Shown: piece by piece, positions 25,790 through 35,082 of the stretch | How positions within the stretch are numbered: the first letter of the stretch is position 1 | Layout: each line of letters opens with the position of its first letter | NCBI RefSeq assembly: GCF_016863095.1 | Contig: NZ_BOOF01000041.1 | Location: 48,820-112,819, forward strand | DNA from: Microbispora siamensis | GTDB lineage: Bacteria > Actinomycetota > Actinomycetes > Streptosporangiales > Streptosporangiaceae | DNA: 64,000 bases | Direction: 5' to 3' | Position numbers and translations under genes: made by a program | Notes under the pieces: model-generated | Told to the model about the DNA's origin: nothing | The model's input: only the letters and a program-made list of their open reading frames with translations | Database searches by the model: none

Positions 25790-26488
25790 TCAGCGGGCCA
25801 CCGCGCGGTCGAGCGCGGTCTCGCGACGGCCGAGGAAGCGCGGCGAGGAGTGCAGGACCAGGCCGTCCAGCATGCCCTTGGCCGAGGCGGGGAACTCCCT
25901 GACGGCGTAGGCCACCGTCTCAATCGGCCAGTCGCGGCTGGAGTCGTCGCCGACGCCGAAGGCGTCCAGCCCGGCCGCGCGGCACAGCGCGACGGCCCGG
26001 GGAAGATGGAACACCTGGGTCACGACGACGAGACGGGACGCGCCGAAGATCGTCTTGGCCCGTACGCAGGAGTCCCATGTGTCGAACCCGGCGTAGTCGA
26101 GCACGATCCTTTCCGCCGGCACGCCGCGGGAGACGAGATAGCCGCGCATGACCGAGGGCTCGTCGTAGTCCCTGCGGCTGTTGTCGCCGGACAGCAGCAG
26201 GGCCCGCACCCTGCCCGTGCGGTACAGCTCGGCCGCGATGTCGAGCCGGGCCCTCAGCATGGCGGACGGATTGTCGCCCTGGACACCGGCGCCCAGCACG
26301 AGCGCGGCCGGCATCGCGGGCACCTCGGCGGTCCAGCGCTTGCCCGGCTCGGCCGTCACCCGGTGGGCGGCGCTCGTCAGCCAGGCCCAGGTCATCGGCA
26401 CCAGCGGCAGCACGCTCAGGGCGACCAGCCCCTGGAAGCCCCGGCGCAGGGCCGTACGGGACCAGGTCCAGGGGCGCAGGGCGCGCAC
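25790..26488 (-). CDS. SanA/YdcF-like membrane protein (DUF218)
   Basis: Encodes 232 residues. One N-terminal transmembrane helix (residues 15-37) precedes a DUF218 domain: AALVLGAGVQGDNPSAMLRAR, LLLSGDNSRRDYDEPSVMR, and VVVTQVFHLPRAVALCRAAG. The DUF218 family includes E. coli SanA, which affects vancomycin permeability and envelope integrity at high temperature. The biochemical activity is unknown. GTG 26488 lies 4 bp after the ctaA stop, so it is probably co-transcribed with ctaA. Confidence 0.85.
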   Translation of the reverse strand: MRALRPWTWSRTALRRGFQGLVALSVLPLVPMTWAWLTSAAHRVTAEPGKRWTAEVPAMPAALVLGAGVQGDNPSAMLRARLDIAAELYRTGRVRALLLSGDNSRRDYDEPSVMRGYLVSRGVPAERIVLDYAGFDTWDSCVRAKTIFGASRLVVVTQVFHLPRAVALCRAAGLDAFGVGDDSSRDWPIETVAYAVREFPASAKGMLDGLVLHSSPRFLGRRETALDRAVAR

Positions 26489-26491
26489 TGG

Positions 26492-27499
26492 TCAGACCCC
26501 CGCGTGGTGGAGCTCCGGCTGCTCGGGAGCGGGGGCGGGGGCGGGGCCCCGGGTCCGCATCAGGAACACGACGCGCAGCGCGCAGACCCACACGAGCGTC
26601 GCTCCGAGCACGTGCAGGAGCACCAGCGCCGCGGGGACGGCGAGGAAGTACTGCACGTACCCGATCACACCCTGGGACAGCTCCACCCCGAGCAGCACGA
26701 GCGCGGCGCGCCGTACGCGCCCGGGGGAGTCGGTGACGTGCAGGGCGAACAGCAGGGCGAACGTCAGCCCGACGACGACGTAGGCGATGTCGGTGTGCAG
26801 CCGCACCACGCTCTGGATGTCGAAGCCGAAGCGGGAGGCGGCCTCGTCTCCCGAGTGCGGTCCGGTGCCGGTCACCACCACCCCGGCCAGCAGCAGCGCG
26901 AAGGCGGCCGCGGCCAGCACGTATCCGAGCGTGCGGATGTCCCTGTGGACCAGCCGTTGCGCAGGGGCATCACCCTCGCCCGCCCGGGCGAACAGCACGA
27001 CGGCCGCGGCGGTCATGCCGATGGACAGCAGGAAGTGCACGCTGACGGTCACCGGATTGAGCATCGTGTGGACCACGAGCCCGCCCCACAGGGCCTGGAC
27101 GACGACGCCGACCGGCTGCAGCAGCGCGAGCCGCAGCAGGACCGGGCGGCCGCGCTCGCCCCGGGACAACTGCCACGCAGCGATCACGGACGCGACCGCG
27201 ACCGCGAGCACGAGGAACGACAGCAGCCGGTTGCCGAACTCGATCGCCATGTTGACCGGCGCGTGCGTGTCGATCCTCGCCGGCACGAAGCTGTCCGGCG
27301 TGCAGCGCGGCCAGGTCGGGCAGCCGAGGCCGGAGCCGGTGACGCGGACGGCGGCGCCGGTGACCGTGATGCCGACGTTGACCACGATCGCCGCCAGCGC
27401 CCACCGCCGCATGGACTCGCTCGTCGGGAACATGAACGAGCGGTAGAAGGCGAGCAGCGTGCCGCGGATCCGGTCAGTCGTGGGATTCACGGATTTCAT
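26492..27499 (-). CDS. ctaA: Heme A synthase, COX15/CtaA family
   Basis: Encodes 335 residues with eight hydrophobic helices. It converts heme O to heme A in the membrane for aa3-type cytochrome oxidase. Visible are the paired cysteines GLGCPTWPRC, the first conserved helix motif APVNMAIEFGNRLLSF, and the heme-ligand helices VVHTMLNPVTVSVHF, VRLHTDIAYVV and ALVLLHVLGATLVW. ATG 27499 is used; the ribosome site is weak. Its partner ctaB is 13 kb away next to tkt. It is divergent from a GntR regulator. Confidence 0.92.
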   Translation of the reverse strand: MKSVNPTTDRIRGTLLAFYRSFMFPTSESMRRWALAAIVVNVGITVTGAAVRVTGSGLGCPTWPRCTPDSFVPARIDTHAPVNMAIEFGNRLLSFLVLAVAVASVIAAWQLSRGERGRPVLLRLALLQPVGVVVQALWGGLVVHTMLNPVTVSVHFLLSIGMTAAAVVLFARAGEGDAPAQRLVHRDIRTLGYVLAAAAFALLLAGVVVTGTGPHSGDEAASRFGFDIQSVVRLHTDIAYVVVGLTFALLFALHVTDSPGRVRRAALVLLGVELSQGVIGYVQYFLAVPAALVLLHVLGATLVWVCALRVVFLMRTRGPAPAPAPEQPELHHAGV

Positions 27500-27638
27500 C
27501 GTAGGCGGCCCCGCGGGTGGTCCCTTCCCCGGCCCACGTGCCGTCCGGCGATGCCCGGGCGGGCACACGCTGATCGTTTCCCCCGGCACAGGCCGGTACG
27601 ATCGGCCGTACGGGACCGAGGAGGGCGGTGGCCGGTCG

Positions 27639-28364
27639 ATGGGCGGGGCGTGGGACGGCCCGGCGGGCCGCGAGCGCGACGACCACCGCGCGCCGGGCGC
27701 CGGAGCGCGGCAGAACCTGCGCGAGCAGGTGGCGCAGGCGCTGCGCGACGCGCTGGTGGCCGGGGAGATGCGGCCCGGCGTCGTCTACTCGGCCCCCGCG
27801 CTGGCGGCCAGGTTCGGGGTCTCGGCCACACCGGTGCGGGAGGCGATGCTCGACCTCGCCAAGGAGGGCCTGTTCGAGGCCCTGCGCAACAAGGGCTTCC
27901 GGGTCGCGGAGGTGTCCGAGCGCGACCTCGACGAGATCATCGAGATCAGGCGGCTGATCGAGGTGCCCACGGTGGCCCGGCTCGCCGGACAGTCCCTGGT
28001 CGCGGAGGCCGAGGGGCTGCGCCCGATCGCCGAGGAGATCGTCTCGGCCGCGGGAAGGGGCGATCTGCTCGCCTACGTGGCCGCCGACCAGCGGTTCCAC
28101 CTCGCGCTGCTGGCCCTGTCGGGCAACGCCCGGCTGGTCGAGACGGTCAGGGACCTGCGCGCCCGGTGCCGGCTCTACGGGCTGCGCGGGCTGCACGGGC
28201 TGCACGGGCTGTCCAGTGCGCGGATGATGGCGGCCTCGGCGCGCGAGCACCTCGACCTTCTCGACGCTCTCGTACGCGGCGACGCCGCAGCGGCCGAGAG
28301 CCTGATGAACCACCATCTCCAGCACGCGCGCGCGATCTGGTCGGCGCACCCGCCCCCGGCCTGA
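27639..28364 (+). CDS. GntR-family (FCD) transcriptional regulator
   Basis: Encodes 241 residues. The wHTH spans residues 25-95 (LREQVAQALRDALVAGEM, ALAARFGVSATPVREAMLDL). An FCD domain follows (IIEIRRLIEVPTVARLAGQ, YVAADQRFHLALLALSGN, REHLDLLDALVRGDAAAAES). Near residue 183 a 9-bp repeat gives GLRGLHGLHGL. ATG 27639 is the first good start but has only a distant GAGGAGG. There is no obvious operon: it is divergent from ctaA and convergent with the EamA exporter 10 bp away, so its targets are unknown. Confidence 0.83.
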   Translation: MGGAWDGPAGRERDDHRAPGAGARQNLREQVAQALRDALVAGEMRPGVVYSAPALAARFGVSATPVREAMLDLAKEGLFEALRNKGFRVAEVSERDLDEIIEIRRLIEVPTVARLAGQSLVAEAEGLRPIAEEIVSAAGRGDLLAYVAADQRFHLALLALSGNARLVETVRDLRARCRLYGLRGLHGLHGLSSARMMAASAREHLDLLDALVRGDAAAAESLMNHHLQHARAIWSAHPPPA

Positions 28365-28374
28365 CCGGTACGGC

Positions 28375-29286
28375 TCAGCCGTCGCCGACGCGGGTGGCGC
28401 CGATGGAGGCCACGACCACGCAGCCGATCGCCGCCCACTCGCGGACCTGGAGCACCTCGTGCAGGACGAACAGGCCGACGAGCGCGGCGGCGGCGGGCTC
28501 CAGGCTCATCAGGATGCCGAAGACCCGCTTGGGCATCCGGCGCAGCGCCTCGAGTTCCAGCGAGTAGGGGATGACCGAGGAGAGCAGGCCGACCCCCGCA
28601 CCGATCAGCAGGACCTCGGGCCGCAGCAGGCCGCTCCCGCCCGCGGTGACCCCGATGGGCGCGATGACGACCGTGGACACGATCATGGCGAACGACAGCC
28701 CGCTCGCGCCGGGGAAGCGGGCGCCCGTCGCCGCGGAGAACACGATGTAGGCGGCCCAGCACGCCCCCGCCAGCGCCGCGAACCCGATGCCGGCCCAGCT
28801 CACGGTCCCCGCCCCTCCCCAGGGGGCGAGCAGGATCACGCCCGCGGCGGCCAGACCCACCCACAGCAGGTCGAGCCGGCGGCGGGAGGACAACACGGCC
28901 AGGGTGAGCGGCCCGATGAACTCGATGGCCACCGCGATCCCGATCGGCAGCCGGGCGAGGGCCTCGTAGAACGACAGGTTCATCAGGCCGAGGCTGAGCC
29001 CGAACGCGACGCCGACGGCGAGGTCGCGCCGCGACAGCCCGCGCACCTTGGGCCGGGCGATGGCCAGCAGCATGAGGGCGCCGGTGGCGATGCGCAGGAA
29101 GACCACGGCCGAAGGGGGCAGCTGCGTGAACAGGTTCTTGGCCAGTCCGGCGCCCACCTGGACCGACAGGATGCCCAGCAGCACCAGCCCCGACGGCGGT
29201 ATCGCGTCCGAGGCGGCCCGCAGCACCCGGCCGGGCGACGGCCTCATGCGATACGGCTCGGCTCCCGGAAGGGATTCAGCGGTCAT
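28375..29286 (-). CDS. EamA/RhtA-type drug/metabolite exporter
   Basis: Encodes 303 residues with ten predicted transmembrane helices and two EamA repeats. AIARPKVRGLSRRDLAVGVAF, LPIGIAVAIEFIGPLTLAVL and the late LGLLSSVIPYSLELEALRRM, then EPAAAALVGLFVL, are typical of RhtA-like threonine/homoserine exporters. ATG 29286 is used; ATG 29310 would add eight residues. The substrate is not certain. It stands alone on the minus strand. Confidence 0.85.
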   Translation of the reverse strand: MTAESLPGAEPYRMRPSPGRVLRAASDAIPPSGLVLLGILSVQVGAGLAKNLFTQLPPSAVVFLRIATGALMLLAIARPKVRGLSRRDLAVGVAFGLSLGLMNLSFYEALARLPIGIAVAIEFIGPLTLAVLSSRRRLDLLWVGLAAAGVILLAPWGGAGTVSWAGIGFAALAGACWAAYIVFSAATGARFPGASGLSFAMIVSTVVIAPIGVTAGGSGLLRPEVLLIGAGVGLLSSVIPYSLELEALRRMPKRVFGILMSLEPAAAALVGLFVLHEVLQVREWAAIGCVVVASIGATRVGDG

Positions 29287-29412
29287 GCCGGCAACCCCAC
29301 AAAATGGCATAGATCACGAACAAACGCCGCAATCATATGCGCCGGCCGTCAGGCCGCAGGTGAGGCCCCCGGTATCACCGCAGGCGGCCCGCTCATTTCC
29401 GGGGGCCCGGTG

Positions 29413-30189
29413 TCATTCCCAGCGGAACGTGCGGGCGGCCAGGGCGAGCGCGGCGACCGTCCAGCACAGCAGCACGAGCAGCGGGCCGCCGGGGAAGCCG
29501 CCGCCGTCGCTCAGGACGGTCCGCAGGCCCGAGGTGAGCGCGCTGATCGGCAGCAGCCCGAGCACGTGCTGCACCCCGGCAGGGACCCGGTCCAGCGGGA
29601 ACAGCACGCCGCCGAGCCCGAGCAGCACCAGGTACACGAGGTTGGCCCCGGCCAGCGTGGCCTCCGCCCGCAGCGTGCCCGCCATGAGCAGGCCGAGGCC
29701 GCTGAAGGCCGCCGTGCCCAGCAGCAGGAGCGGCAGGGCCCACAGCGGGTCGCCGTGGGGCGACCAGCCGAGCGCCAGCGCCACCGCGACGATCACCACG
29801 ACCTGCAGCGCCTCCACGGCGACGACCGCGACGGTCTTGGCCAGCAGCAGCCCGGCCCGCGACAGCGGGGTCGCGCCCAGGCGCTTGAGCACGCCGTACC
29901 TGCGCTCGAAGCCGGTCGCGATCGCCTGCCCGGTGAACGCGGTGGACATGACCGCGAGCGCGAGGATGCCGGGGGCGACGAAGTCGACGCGCGCGCCGCC
30001 GCCGACGTCCACCAGCGGGGCCGTGGAGAACCCGACGAGCAGCAGGATCGGGATGATCATCGTGAGCAGGAGCTGCTCGCCGTTGCGCAGCATGGCCCGG
30101 ATCTCCGCGCCCGCCTGGGCGAGGACCATCCGGTGCAGCGGCGCGGCCCCCGGCCGCGGCGTGAGGTCCAGCGTGGCGATCGTGCTCAC
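29413..30189 (-). CDS. ABC-2 type exporter permease
   Basis: Encodes 258 residues with six hydrophobic segments, an ABC-2 fold and the common GFERRYGVLKRLGATPLSR amphipathic stretch. It partners the ATPase immediately upstream; GTG 30189 overlaps its stop (GTGA). The pair resembles daunorubicin/antibiotic-type or lipid exporters of actinobacteria, frequently placed upstream of the suf operon in this group. The substrate is unknown. Confidence 0.87.
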   Translation of the reverse strand: MSTIATLDLTPRPGAAPLHRMVLAQAGAEIRAMLRNGEQLLLTMIIPILLLVGFSTAPLVDVGGGARVDFVAPGILALAVMSTAFTGQAIATGFERRYGVLKRLGATPLSRAGLLLAKTVAVVAVEALQVVVIVAVALALGWSPHGDPLWALPLLLLGTAAFSGLGLLMAGTLRAEATLAGANLVYLVLLGLGGVLFPLDRVPAGVQHVLGLLPISALTSGLRTVLSDGGGFPGGPLLVLLCWTVAALALAARTFRWE

Positions 30190-31148
30190 CGCAGCTCCCT
30201 GCCGGTCAGTTCGAGGAAGACGTCCTCCAGCGTGCGCCGCTCGATGCGCAGGTCCTCGGTGGTGACGCCCTCGGTGGCGCACCAGGCGGTGACGGTGGCG
30301 AGCAGCTGCGGGCCGACCTGCCCCTCGATGATGTAGTGCCCCGAGGGCGACTCCTTGGCGGCGCTGCCCGGCGGCAGCGCGGCCAGCAGTTCCTCCAGGT
30401 CGAGTCCCGGGCGCGCGCGGAACCTGAGCTGACGCTCGGCGCCGGTCAGCGACGCGGGCGTGCCCTCGGCCACCACCCGGCCGTGGTCGATGACCACCAC
30501 GTGGTCGGAGAGCTTCTCGGCCTCGTCCATCTGATGGGTCGTCAGCACCACCGACACCCCGGCGGCGCGCAGCGCGGCGACCAGGTCCCAGCAGGCGTGC
30601 CGCGCCTGCGGGTCGAGCCCGGCGGTCGGCTCGTCCAGGAAGACCAGTTCCGGCCGCCCGATCACCGCCGCCGCGAGCGACAGGCGCTGCTGCTGGCCGC
30701 CCGACAGCCGCCGGTACGGCGTGCGCCTGTGGTCGGCCAGGCCGAGCAGGCCGAGCAGGGCGTCGGGGTCGAGCGGGTGGGCGTAGAACCGGGAGACCAC
30801 CCGCAGCCACTCGCCCGCGCGGGCGGCGGGAGGCACCCCTCCGGTCTGCGGCATGATCCCCAGGCGCGGCCTGAGAGCGGGGTCGGCGGGGTCCAGGCCG
30901 AGCACGCGCACGGTCCCGCCGTCCGGCCGGCGGAAGCCCTCGCAGATCTCGATCGTGGAGGTCTTGCCCGCGCCGTTCGGCCCGAGGATCGCCGTGACGG
31001 CGCCCCGCGCGCAGGTGAGGCTCAGCCCGTCGACGGCCGTGGTGCTTCCGTAGCGCTTGACCAGCCCGTCGATCTCGACCGCCGGCGCGCCGTCGCCCGC
31101 GCTGCCGAGCGTGCTCTCGAACGTGCTGTCAACCCCCGGCACTCCCAC
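30186..31148 (-). CDS. ABC exporter ATP-binding protein
   Basis: Encodes 320 residues. Walker A LGPNGAGKTSTIE near residue 55, Q-loop IMPQTGG, signature RLSGGQQQRLSLA, Walker B LVFLDEPTAGLDPQ and the switch His in LTTHQMDEAE are all intact. A C-terminal regulatory region of about 90 residues is typical of DrrA-like ATPases. GTG 31148 has GGGAGG five bases upstream. It drives the adjacent ABC-2 permease. It is divergent from sufR with a 256-bp intergenic region that includes the iron box. Confidence 0.9.
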   Translation of the reverse strand: MGVPGVDSTFESTLGSAGDGAPAVEIDGLVKRYGSTTAVDGLSLTCARGAVTAILGPNGAGKTSTIEICEGFRRPDGGTVRVLGLDPADPALRPRLGIMPQTGGVPPAARAGEWLRVVSRFYAHPLDPDALLGLLGLADHRRTPYRRLSGGQQQRLSLAAAVIGRPELVFLDEPTAGLDPQARHACWDLVAALRAAGVSVVLTTHQMDEAEKLSDHVVVIDHGRVVAEGTPASLTGAERQLRFRARPGLDLEELLAALPPGSAAKESPSGHYIIEGQVGPQLLATVTAWCATEGVTTEDLRIERRTLEDVFLELTGRELR

Positions 31149-31314
31149 CGGCCTCCCCTCACAGGACCGACCGCCGGAGCCGGCCGGATGCGGCCGCCCT
31201 GGTCAGTCGTCGACGGCATCGAGTCTAGGGAGCGGGAGGCGCGCTCTCGTCGGCGAGTGCCGCCATTCCAGCCCTGAGAGGTAAAGGATGTGGAAAAGTC
31301 GCGTCATCGCAGGT

Positions 31315-31333
31315 TAGGTAAGGCTTACCTGCG
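31315..31333. promoter_or_regulatory. IdeR/DtxR/DmdR-type iron box
   Basis: TTAGGTAAGGCTTACCTGC matches 15 of 19 positions of the DtxR/IdeR consensus and has a perfect 15-bp core palindrome (AGGTAAGGCTTACCT). It lies between the divergent ABC exporter and sufR, about 70-90 bp upstream of the proposed sufR transcription start, so iron status may act on the suf operon or on the exporter. Confidence 0.72.
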
Positions 31334-31393
31334 TGAGAAATTGCATCTCCGCCGACCTCGCCTTGGGTTTGTCGCCGGGGAAGGAATTACGGC

Positions 31394-31408
31394 ACACTGA
31401 TGTTGTGA
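31394..31408 (+). promoter_or_regulatory. SufR operator overlapping the sufR start codon
   Basis: ACACT-GATGT-TGTGA fits the ACACT-N5-TGTGA palindrome known for mycobacterial SufR. The second half-site contains the GTG start codon (31405). A promoter with -35 TTGTCG (31370), 17-bp spacing and -10 CACACT (31393) would give a leaderless transcript beginning at the GTG, so bound SufR would block RNA polymerase directly. Confidence 0.75.
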
Positions 31409-32217
31409 AAAACGTGCAGGGGAAGCAGAGCGCCGAGAAGGCCGTGGTGACACGGCCTGTTCCGGCAACCCCTGTGCACATGGACATCAGTGCCGAGCGC
31501 GGCACCCGGGCCAGGGTGGCGCGGCTCATCCTGGAACACGGCCCGGTCACCGCGGCGGCGCTCGGCGAGCGACTCGGGCTGACCCCGGCCGCGGTGCGCC
31601 GCCATCTCGACGCGCTGCTGGCCGAGGGCATGATAGAGCCCCGTACGGCCCGCCCGCGCGGCCAGCGAGGGCGCGGCAGACCGGCGAAGATGTTCGCGAT
31701 CACCGACGCCGGCCGCAGCGCCTTCGTCCACGCCTACGACGACCTGGCCGGCAGCGCGCTGCGCTTCCTGGCCGAGCGCCTGGGCGGCGAGGCGGTGTCG
31801 GAGTTCGCTCGGGCGCAGGTGTCCGGGCTGGTCGGCCGGCTTGAGGCGCTGATGCGCGAGGTCCCCGCCGAGCAGCGGGTCCGCGTGCTGGCCGAGGCGC
31901 TGTCCGCGGAGGGCTACGCGGCCTCGGCGTCCGCGACGGGCAAGGGCGGCGAGCAACTGTGCCAGCACCACTGCCCGGTCGCGCACGTCGCGGCGCAGTT
32001 CCCCCAGCTGTGCGAGGCGGAGACCGAGGCCTTCGCCCGGCTGCTGGGCACGCCGGTGCAGCGGCTGGCCACGATCGCCAACGGCGACGGGGTCTGCACC
32101 ACCCACGTGAGTTCACACGCGCTCGCCGCACGGCACGCGCGTCCCGATCTACCGACCGCCGATCTATCGGCCGCACATCTATCGAGCACATCGACGAGCA
32201 AGGAGTCCGGAAGGTGA
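31405..32217 (+). CDS. sufR: Fe-S-sensing transcriptional repressor SufR
   Basis: Encodes 270 residues. A DeoR/ArsR-like winged helix spans residues 34-100 ([33 protein letters not shown]). The C-terminus holds Cys186, Cys190 ([10 protein letters not shown]), Cys203 (FPQLCEAE) and Cys231 (GDGVCTTH), which bind the Fe-S cluster that controls DNA binding. It represses the suf operon and itself when clusters are sufficient. GTG 31405 lies inside its own operator; the earlier in-frame start at 31333 falls upstream of the promoter and is unlikely. The last 25 residues contain a 15-bp repeat. The stop overlaps sufB (GTGA). Confidence 0.93.
   Translation: MKNVQGKQSAEKAVVTRPVPATPVHMDISAERGTRARVARLILEHGPVTAAALGERLGLTPAAVRRHLDALLAEGMIEPRTARPRGQRGRGRPAKMFAITDAGRSAFVHAYDDLAGSALRFLAERLGGEAVSEFARAQVSGLVGRLEALMREVPAEQRVRVLAEALSAEGYAASASATGKGGEQLCQHHCPVAHVAAQFPQLCEAETEAFARLLGTPVQRLATIANGDGVCTTHVSSHALAARHARPDLPTADLSAAHLSSTSTSKESGR
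32146..32190 (+). repeat. 15-bp tandem repeat in the sufR 3' end
   Basis: Three diverged copies start GATCTACCG, GATCTATCG and CATCTATCG, encoding [15 protein letters not shown]. They extend the protein beyond the conserved cysteine domain. Confidence 0.6.
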
Positions 32218-33626
32218 CTGTCACCGACCGCCCGGAGCTGGAAGGCCTCGGGAATTACAAGTTCGGCTGGGCCGACACGGACGTGGCCGGAGCCACGGCC
32301 CGTCGTGGGCTGTCCGAAGAGGTCGTCCGCGACATCTCCGCGCTCAAGAACGAGCCGGAGTGGATGCTCGACCTGCGCCTCAAGGGCCTTCGGCTGTTCG
32401 AGAAGAAGCCGCTGCCGACCTGGGGCTCCGACCTCACGGGCATCGACTTCGACAACATCAAGTACTTCGTCCGCTCGACGGAGAAGCAGGCCGCGTCCTG
32501 GGACGAGCTGCCCGCCGACATCAAGAACACCTACGACAAGCTCGGCATCCCGGAGGCGGAGAAGCAGCGCCTCATCGCCGGCGTCGCCGCCCAGTACGAG
32601 TCCGAGGTCGTCTACCACAAGATCCGTGAGGACCTCGAGGAGAAGGGCGTCATCTTCGTCGACACCGACACCGGCCTGCGCGAGCACGAGGAGCTCTTCA
32701 AGGAGTACTTCGGCACGGTGATCCCGGTGGGCGACAACAAGTTCGCCGCGCTCAACACCGCCGTGTGGTCGGGCGGCTCGTTCATCTACGTGCCGCCGAA
32801 CGTGCACGTCGAGATCCCGCTGCAGGCCTACTTCCGGATCAACACCGAGAACATGGGCCAGTTCGAGCGGACCCTGATCGTCGTGGACGAGAACTCCTAC
32901 GTCCACTACGTCGAGGGCTGCACCGCGCCGATCTACTCGTCCGACTCGCTGCACTCGGCGGTCGTCGAGATCATCGTGAAGAAGGGCGCCCGCTGCCGCT
33001 ACACGACGATCCAGAACTGGTCGAACAACGTCTACAACCTGGTCACCAAGCGCGCCGTGGCGTACGAGGGCGCGACCATGGAGTGGATCGACGGCAACAT
33101 CGGCTCCAAGGTCACGATGAAGTACCCGGCCGTCTACCTGATGGGCGAGCACGCCAAGGGCGAGACGCTGTCGGTCGCCTTCGCCGGTGAGGGCCAGCAC
33201 CAGGACGCGGGCGCCAAGATGGTGCACCTCGCGCCCAAGACGTCCTCGACGATCATCTCCAAGTCCGTGGCGCGCGGCGGCGGCCGCACGTCCTACCGGG
33301 GCCTGGTGCAGATCGAGGAGGGCGCGGCCGGCTCGGCCTCGACCGTCAAGTGCGACGCGCTGCTGGTCGACCAGATCAGCCGGTCCGACACCTACCCCTA
33401 CGTGGACGTCCGTGAGGACGACGTGTCGATGGGCCACGAGGCCACGGTCTCCAAGGTGTCGGAGGACCAGCTCTTCTACCTCATGAGCCGCGGCCTCGGC
33501 GAGGACGAGGCGATGGCCATGATCGTGCGCGGCTTCGTCGAGCCGATCGCCCGCGAGCTGCCCATGGAGTACGCCCTGGAGCTCAACCGCCTGATCGAGC
33601 TGCAGATGGAAGGAGCGGTCGGCTGA
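32214..33626 (+). CDS. sufB: Fe-S cluster assembly scaffold protein SufB
   Basis: Encodes 470 residues. SufB is the scaffold of the SufBCD complex on which nascent Fe-S clusters form from cysteine-derived sulfur. The family core is seen in [40 protein letters not shown] (conserved Cys), [15 protein letters not shown], and the C-terminal [23 protein letters not shown] 32214 overlaps the sufR stop and has AAGGAG eight bases upstream. It is the second gene of the operon sufR-B-D-fdx-C-S-U-T. Confidence 0.96.
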   Translation: MTVTDRPELEGLGNYKFGWADTDVAGATARRGLSEEVVRDISALKNEPEWMLDLRLKGLRLFEKKPLPTWGSDLTGIDFDNIKYFVRSTEKQAASWDELPADIKNTYDKLGIPEAEKQRLIAGVAAQYESEVVYHKIREDLEEKGVIFVDTDTGLREHEELFKEYFGTVIPVGDNKFAALNTAVWSGGSFIYVPPNVHVEIPLQAYFRINTENMGQFERTLIVVDENSYVHYVEGCTAPIYSSDSLHSAVVEIIVKKGARCRYTTIQNWSNNVYNLVTKRAVAYEGATMEWIDGNIGSKVTMKYPAVYLMGEHAKGETLSVAFAGEGQHQDAGAKMVHLAPKTSSTIISKSVARGGGRTSYRGLVQIEEGAAGSASTVKCDALLVDQISRSDTYPYVDVREDDVSMGHEATVSKVSEDQLFYLMSRGLGEDEAMAMIVRGFVEPIARELPMEYALELNRLIELQMEGAVG

Positions 33627-34750
33627 TGGGCCTGGAGACCAAGCCGCTGTCGACGCTGCACGAGAAGTCGTCGTACGACGTGGCCGACTTCCCGGTGCCG
33701 ACGGGCCGCGAGGAGGAGTGGCGCTTCACGCCGCTGTCGCGGCTGAAGGGGCTGCACAACGGCACCGCCGCCGTCACCGGCGGCGTCGTGGTCGACGTCG
33801 AGGCCGCGCCCGAGGTGCGCGTCGAGACCGTCGGCCGCGACGACGCCCGGCTCGGCAGGGCCTACACGCCGGCCGACCGGGTCAGCGCGCAGGCGTACTC
33901 GTCGTTCGAGAAGGCCACCGTCGTCACGGTGCCGAAGATGACGGCCGCCTCCCGGCCCACCGTGATCACGCTGCGGGGCTCCGGGGCGGGCGCCGCCGCG
34001 TACGGGCACATCCTCGTGTCGGTGGAGCCGATGGCCGAGGCCGTGCTGGTCCTGGACCACCGTGGCAGCGCCGTCTACGCCGACAACGTCGAGTTCGACG
34101 TGGCCGAGGGCGCGACGCTCAAGGTCGTCAGCCTGCAGGACTGGGACGACGACGCCGTGCACGTCTCCCACCACCACGCGCGGCTCGGCAAGGACGCGAC
34201 GTTCCGCTCGTTCGTGGTCACCCTCGGCGGCGACCTCGTACGGCTGTCGCCCTCGGTGTCGTACACCGCGCCGGGCGGCGACGCCGACCTCACCGGGCTG
34301 TACTTCGTGGACGAGGGCCAGCACCTGGAGCACCGCCTGCTGGTGGACCACAGCGTGCCGAACTGCCGCAGCAACGTGACCTACAAGGGCGCGCTGCAGG
34401 GCGACGGCGCCCACGCGGTCTGGATCGGCGACGTGATCATCCGGGCCGAGGCCGAGGGCACCGACACCTACGAGCTGAACCGCAACCTCATCCTCACCGA
34501 CGGCGCCCGCGCCGACTCGGTGCCGAACCTGGAGATCCTCACCGGCGAGGTCGCGGGAGCGGGCCACGCGTCCGCCTCCGGCCGCCTCGACGACGAGCAC
34601 ATCTTCTACCTGCAGGCCCGCGGCATCCCGTTCGACGAGGCCCGCCGCCTGGTCATCCACGGCTTCTTCGCCCAGTTGCTGGAGAAGATCGAGGTGCCGG
34701 AGATCCGCGAGCGGGTCCTGTCCGCGGTCGAGGCGGAGCTGGCCCGATGA
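33626..34750 (+). CDS. sufD: Fe-S cluster assembly protein SufD
   Basis: Encodes 374 residues. SufD pairs with SufB and SufC in the scaffold complex and is linked to iron acquisition. Motifs are REEEWRFTPLSRLKGL at the N-terminus, EFDVAEGATLKVVSLQDWDD, RNLILTDGARADSVPNLEI (with the family's conserved His supplied by GAGHASASGRLDDEHIFYL), and the final LQARGIPFDEARRLVIHGFF. The ATG shares a base with the sufB stop (TGATG). Confidence 0.95.
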   Translation: MGLETKPLSTLHEKSSYDVADFPVPTGREEEWRFTPLSRLKGLHNGTAAVTGGVVVDVEAAPEVRVETVGRDDARLGRAYTPADRVSAQAYSSFEKATVVTVPKMTAASRPTVITLRGSGAGAAAYGHILVSVEPMAEAVLVLDHRGSAVYADNVEFDVAEGATLKVVSLQDWDDDAVHVSHHHARLGKDATFRSFVVTLGGDLVRLSPSVSYTAPGGDADLTGLYFVDEGQHLEHRLLVDHSVPNCRSNVTYKGALQGDGAHAVWIGDVIIRAEAEGTDTYELNRNLILTDGARADSVPNLEILTGEVAGAGHASASGRLDDEHIFYLQARGIPFDEARRLVIHGFFAQLLEKIEVPEIRERVLSAVEAELAR

Positions 34751-35076
34751 GCGCGGAGACCGCCCACTGGGAGAAGGTCTGCCAGGTCGGCGACATCCCC
34801 GACGGCGGCGCCCTCGGCCTGGAGGTCGGGGAGACGCCGGTCGCGCTGGTGCGGACCGGCGGCGAGGTCTTCGCCCTGCACGACGTGTGCTCCCACGCCG
34901 AGGTCCGCCTCAGCGAGGGCGAGGTCTACGACCACACGCTGGAGTGCTGGCTGCACGGCTCCTGCTTCGACCTGCGCACCGGCAAGCCCACCGGGCCGCC
35001 CGCGACCAGGCCCGTCAACGTCTACCGAGTCAAGATCGAAGGCGACGACGTGTACGTCTCGCTCTCGAAGGAGTAA
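34747..35076 (+). CDS. Rieske [2Fe-2S] ferredoxin of the suf operon
   Basis: Encodes 109 residues. The Rieske motif is intact: Cys48-x-His50 (HDVCSHAEVRL) and Cys67-x-x-His70 (LECWLHGSCFDL). Such small 'non-heme iron oxygenase ferredoxin subunit' proteins are consistently found between sufD and sufC in actinobacteria; a role as electron donor for cluster assembly is plausible but unproven. ATG 34747 overlaps the sufD stop (ATGA). Confidence 0.92.
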   Translation: MSAETAHWEKVCQVGDIPDGGALGLEVGETPVALVRTGGEVFALHDVCSHAEVRLSEGEVYDHTLECWLHGSCFDLRTGKPTGPPATRPVNVYRVKIEGDDVYVSLSKE

Positions 35077-35082
35077 ATACAA

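Noticed and set aside
25684..25902. Short plus-strand gene with PPDES repeats
   Set aside because: No ribosome site, no recognisable domain, and it runs antisense into the SanA-like gene.
31333..31404. SufR start at 31333
   Set aside because: It would place the start within the iron box and upstream of the SufR promoter; the family normally begins MKNV, which is GTG 31405.
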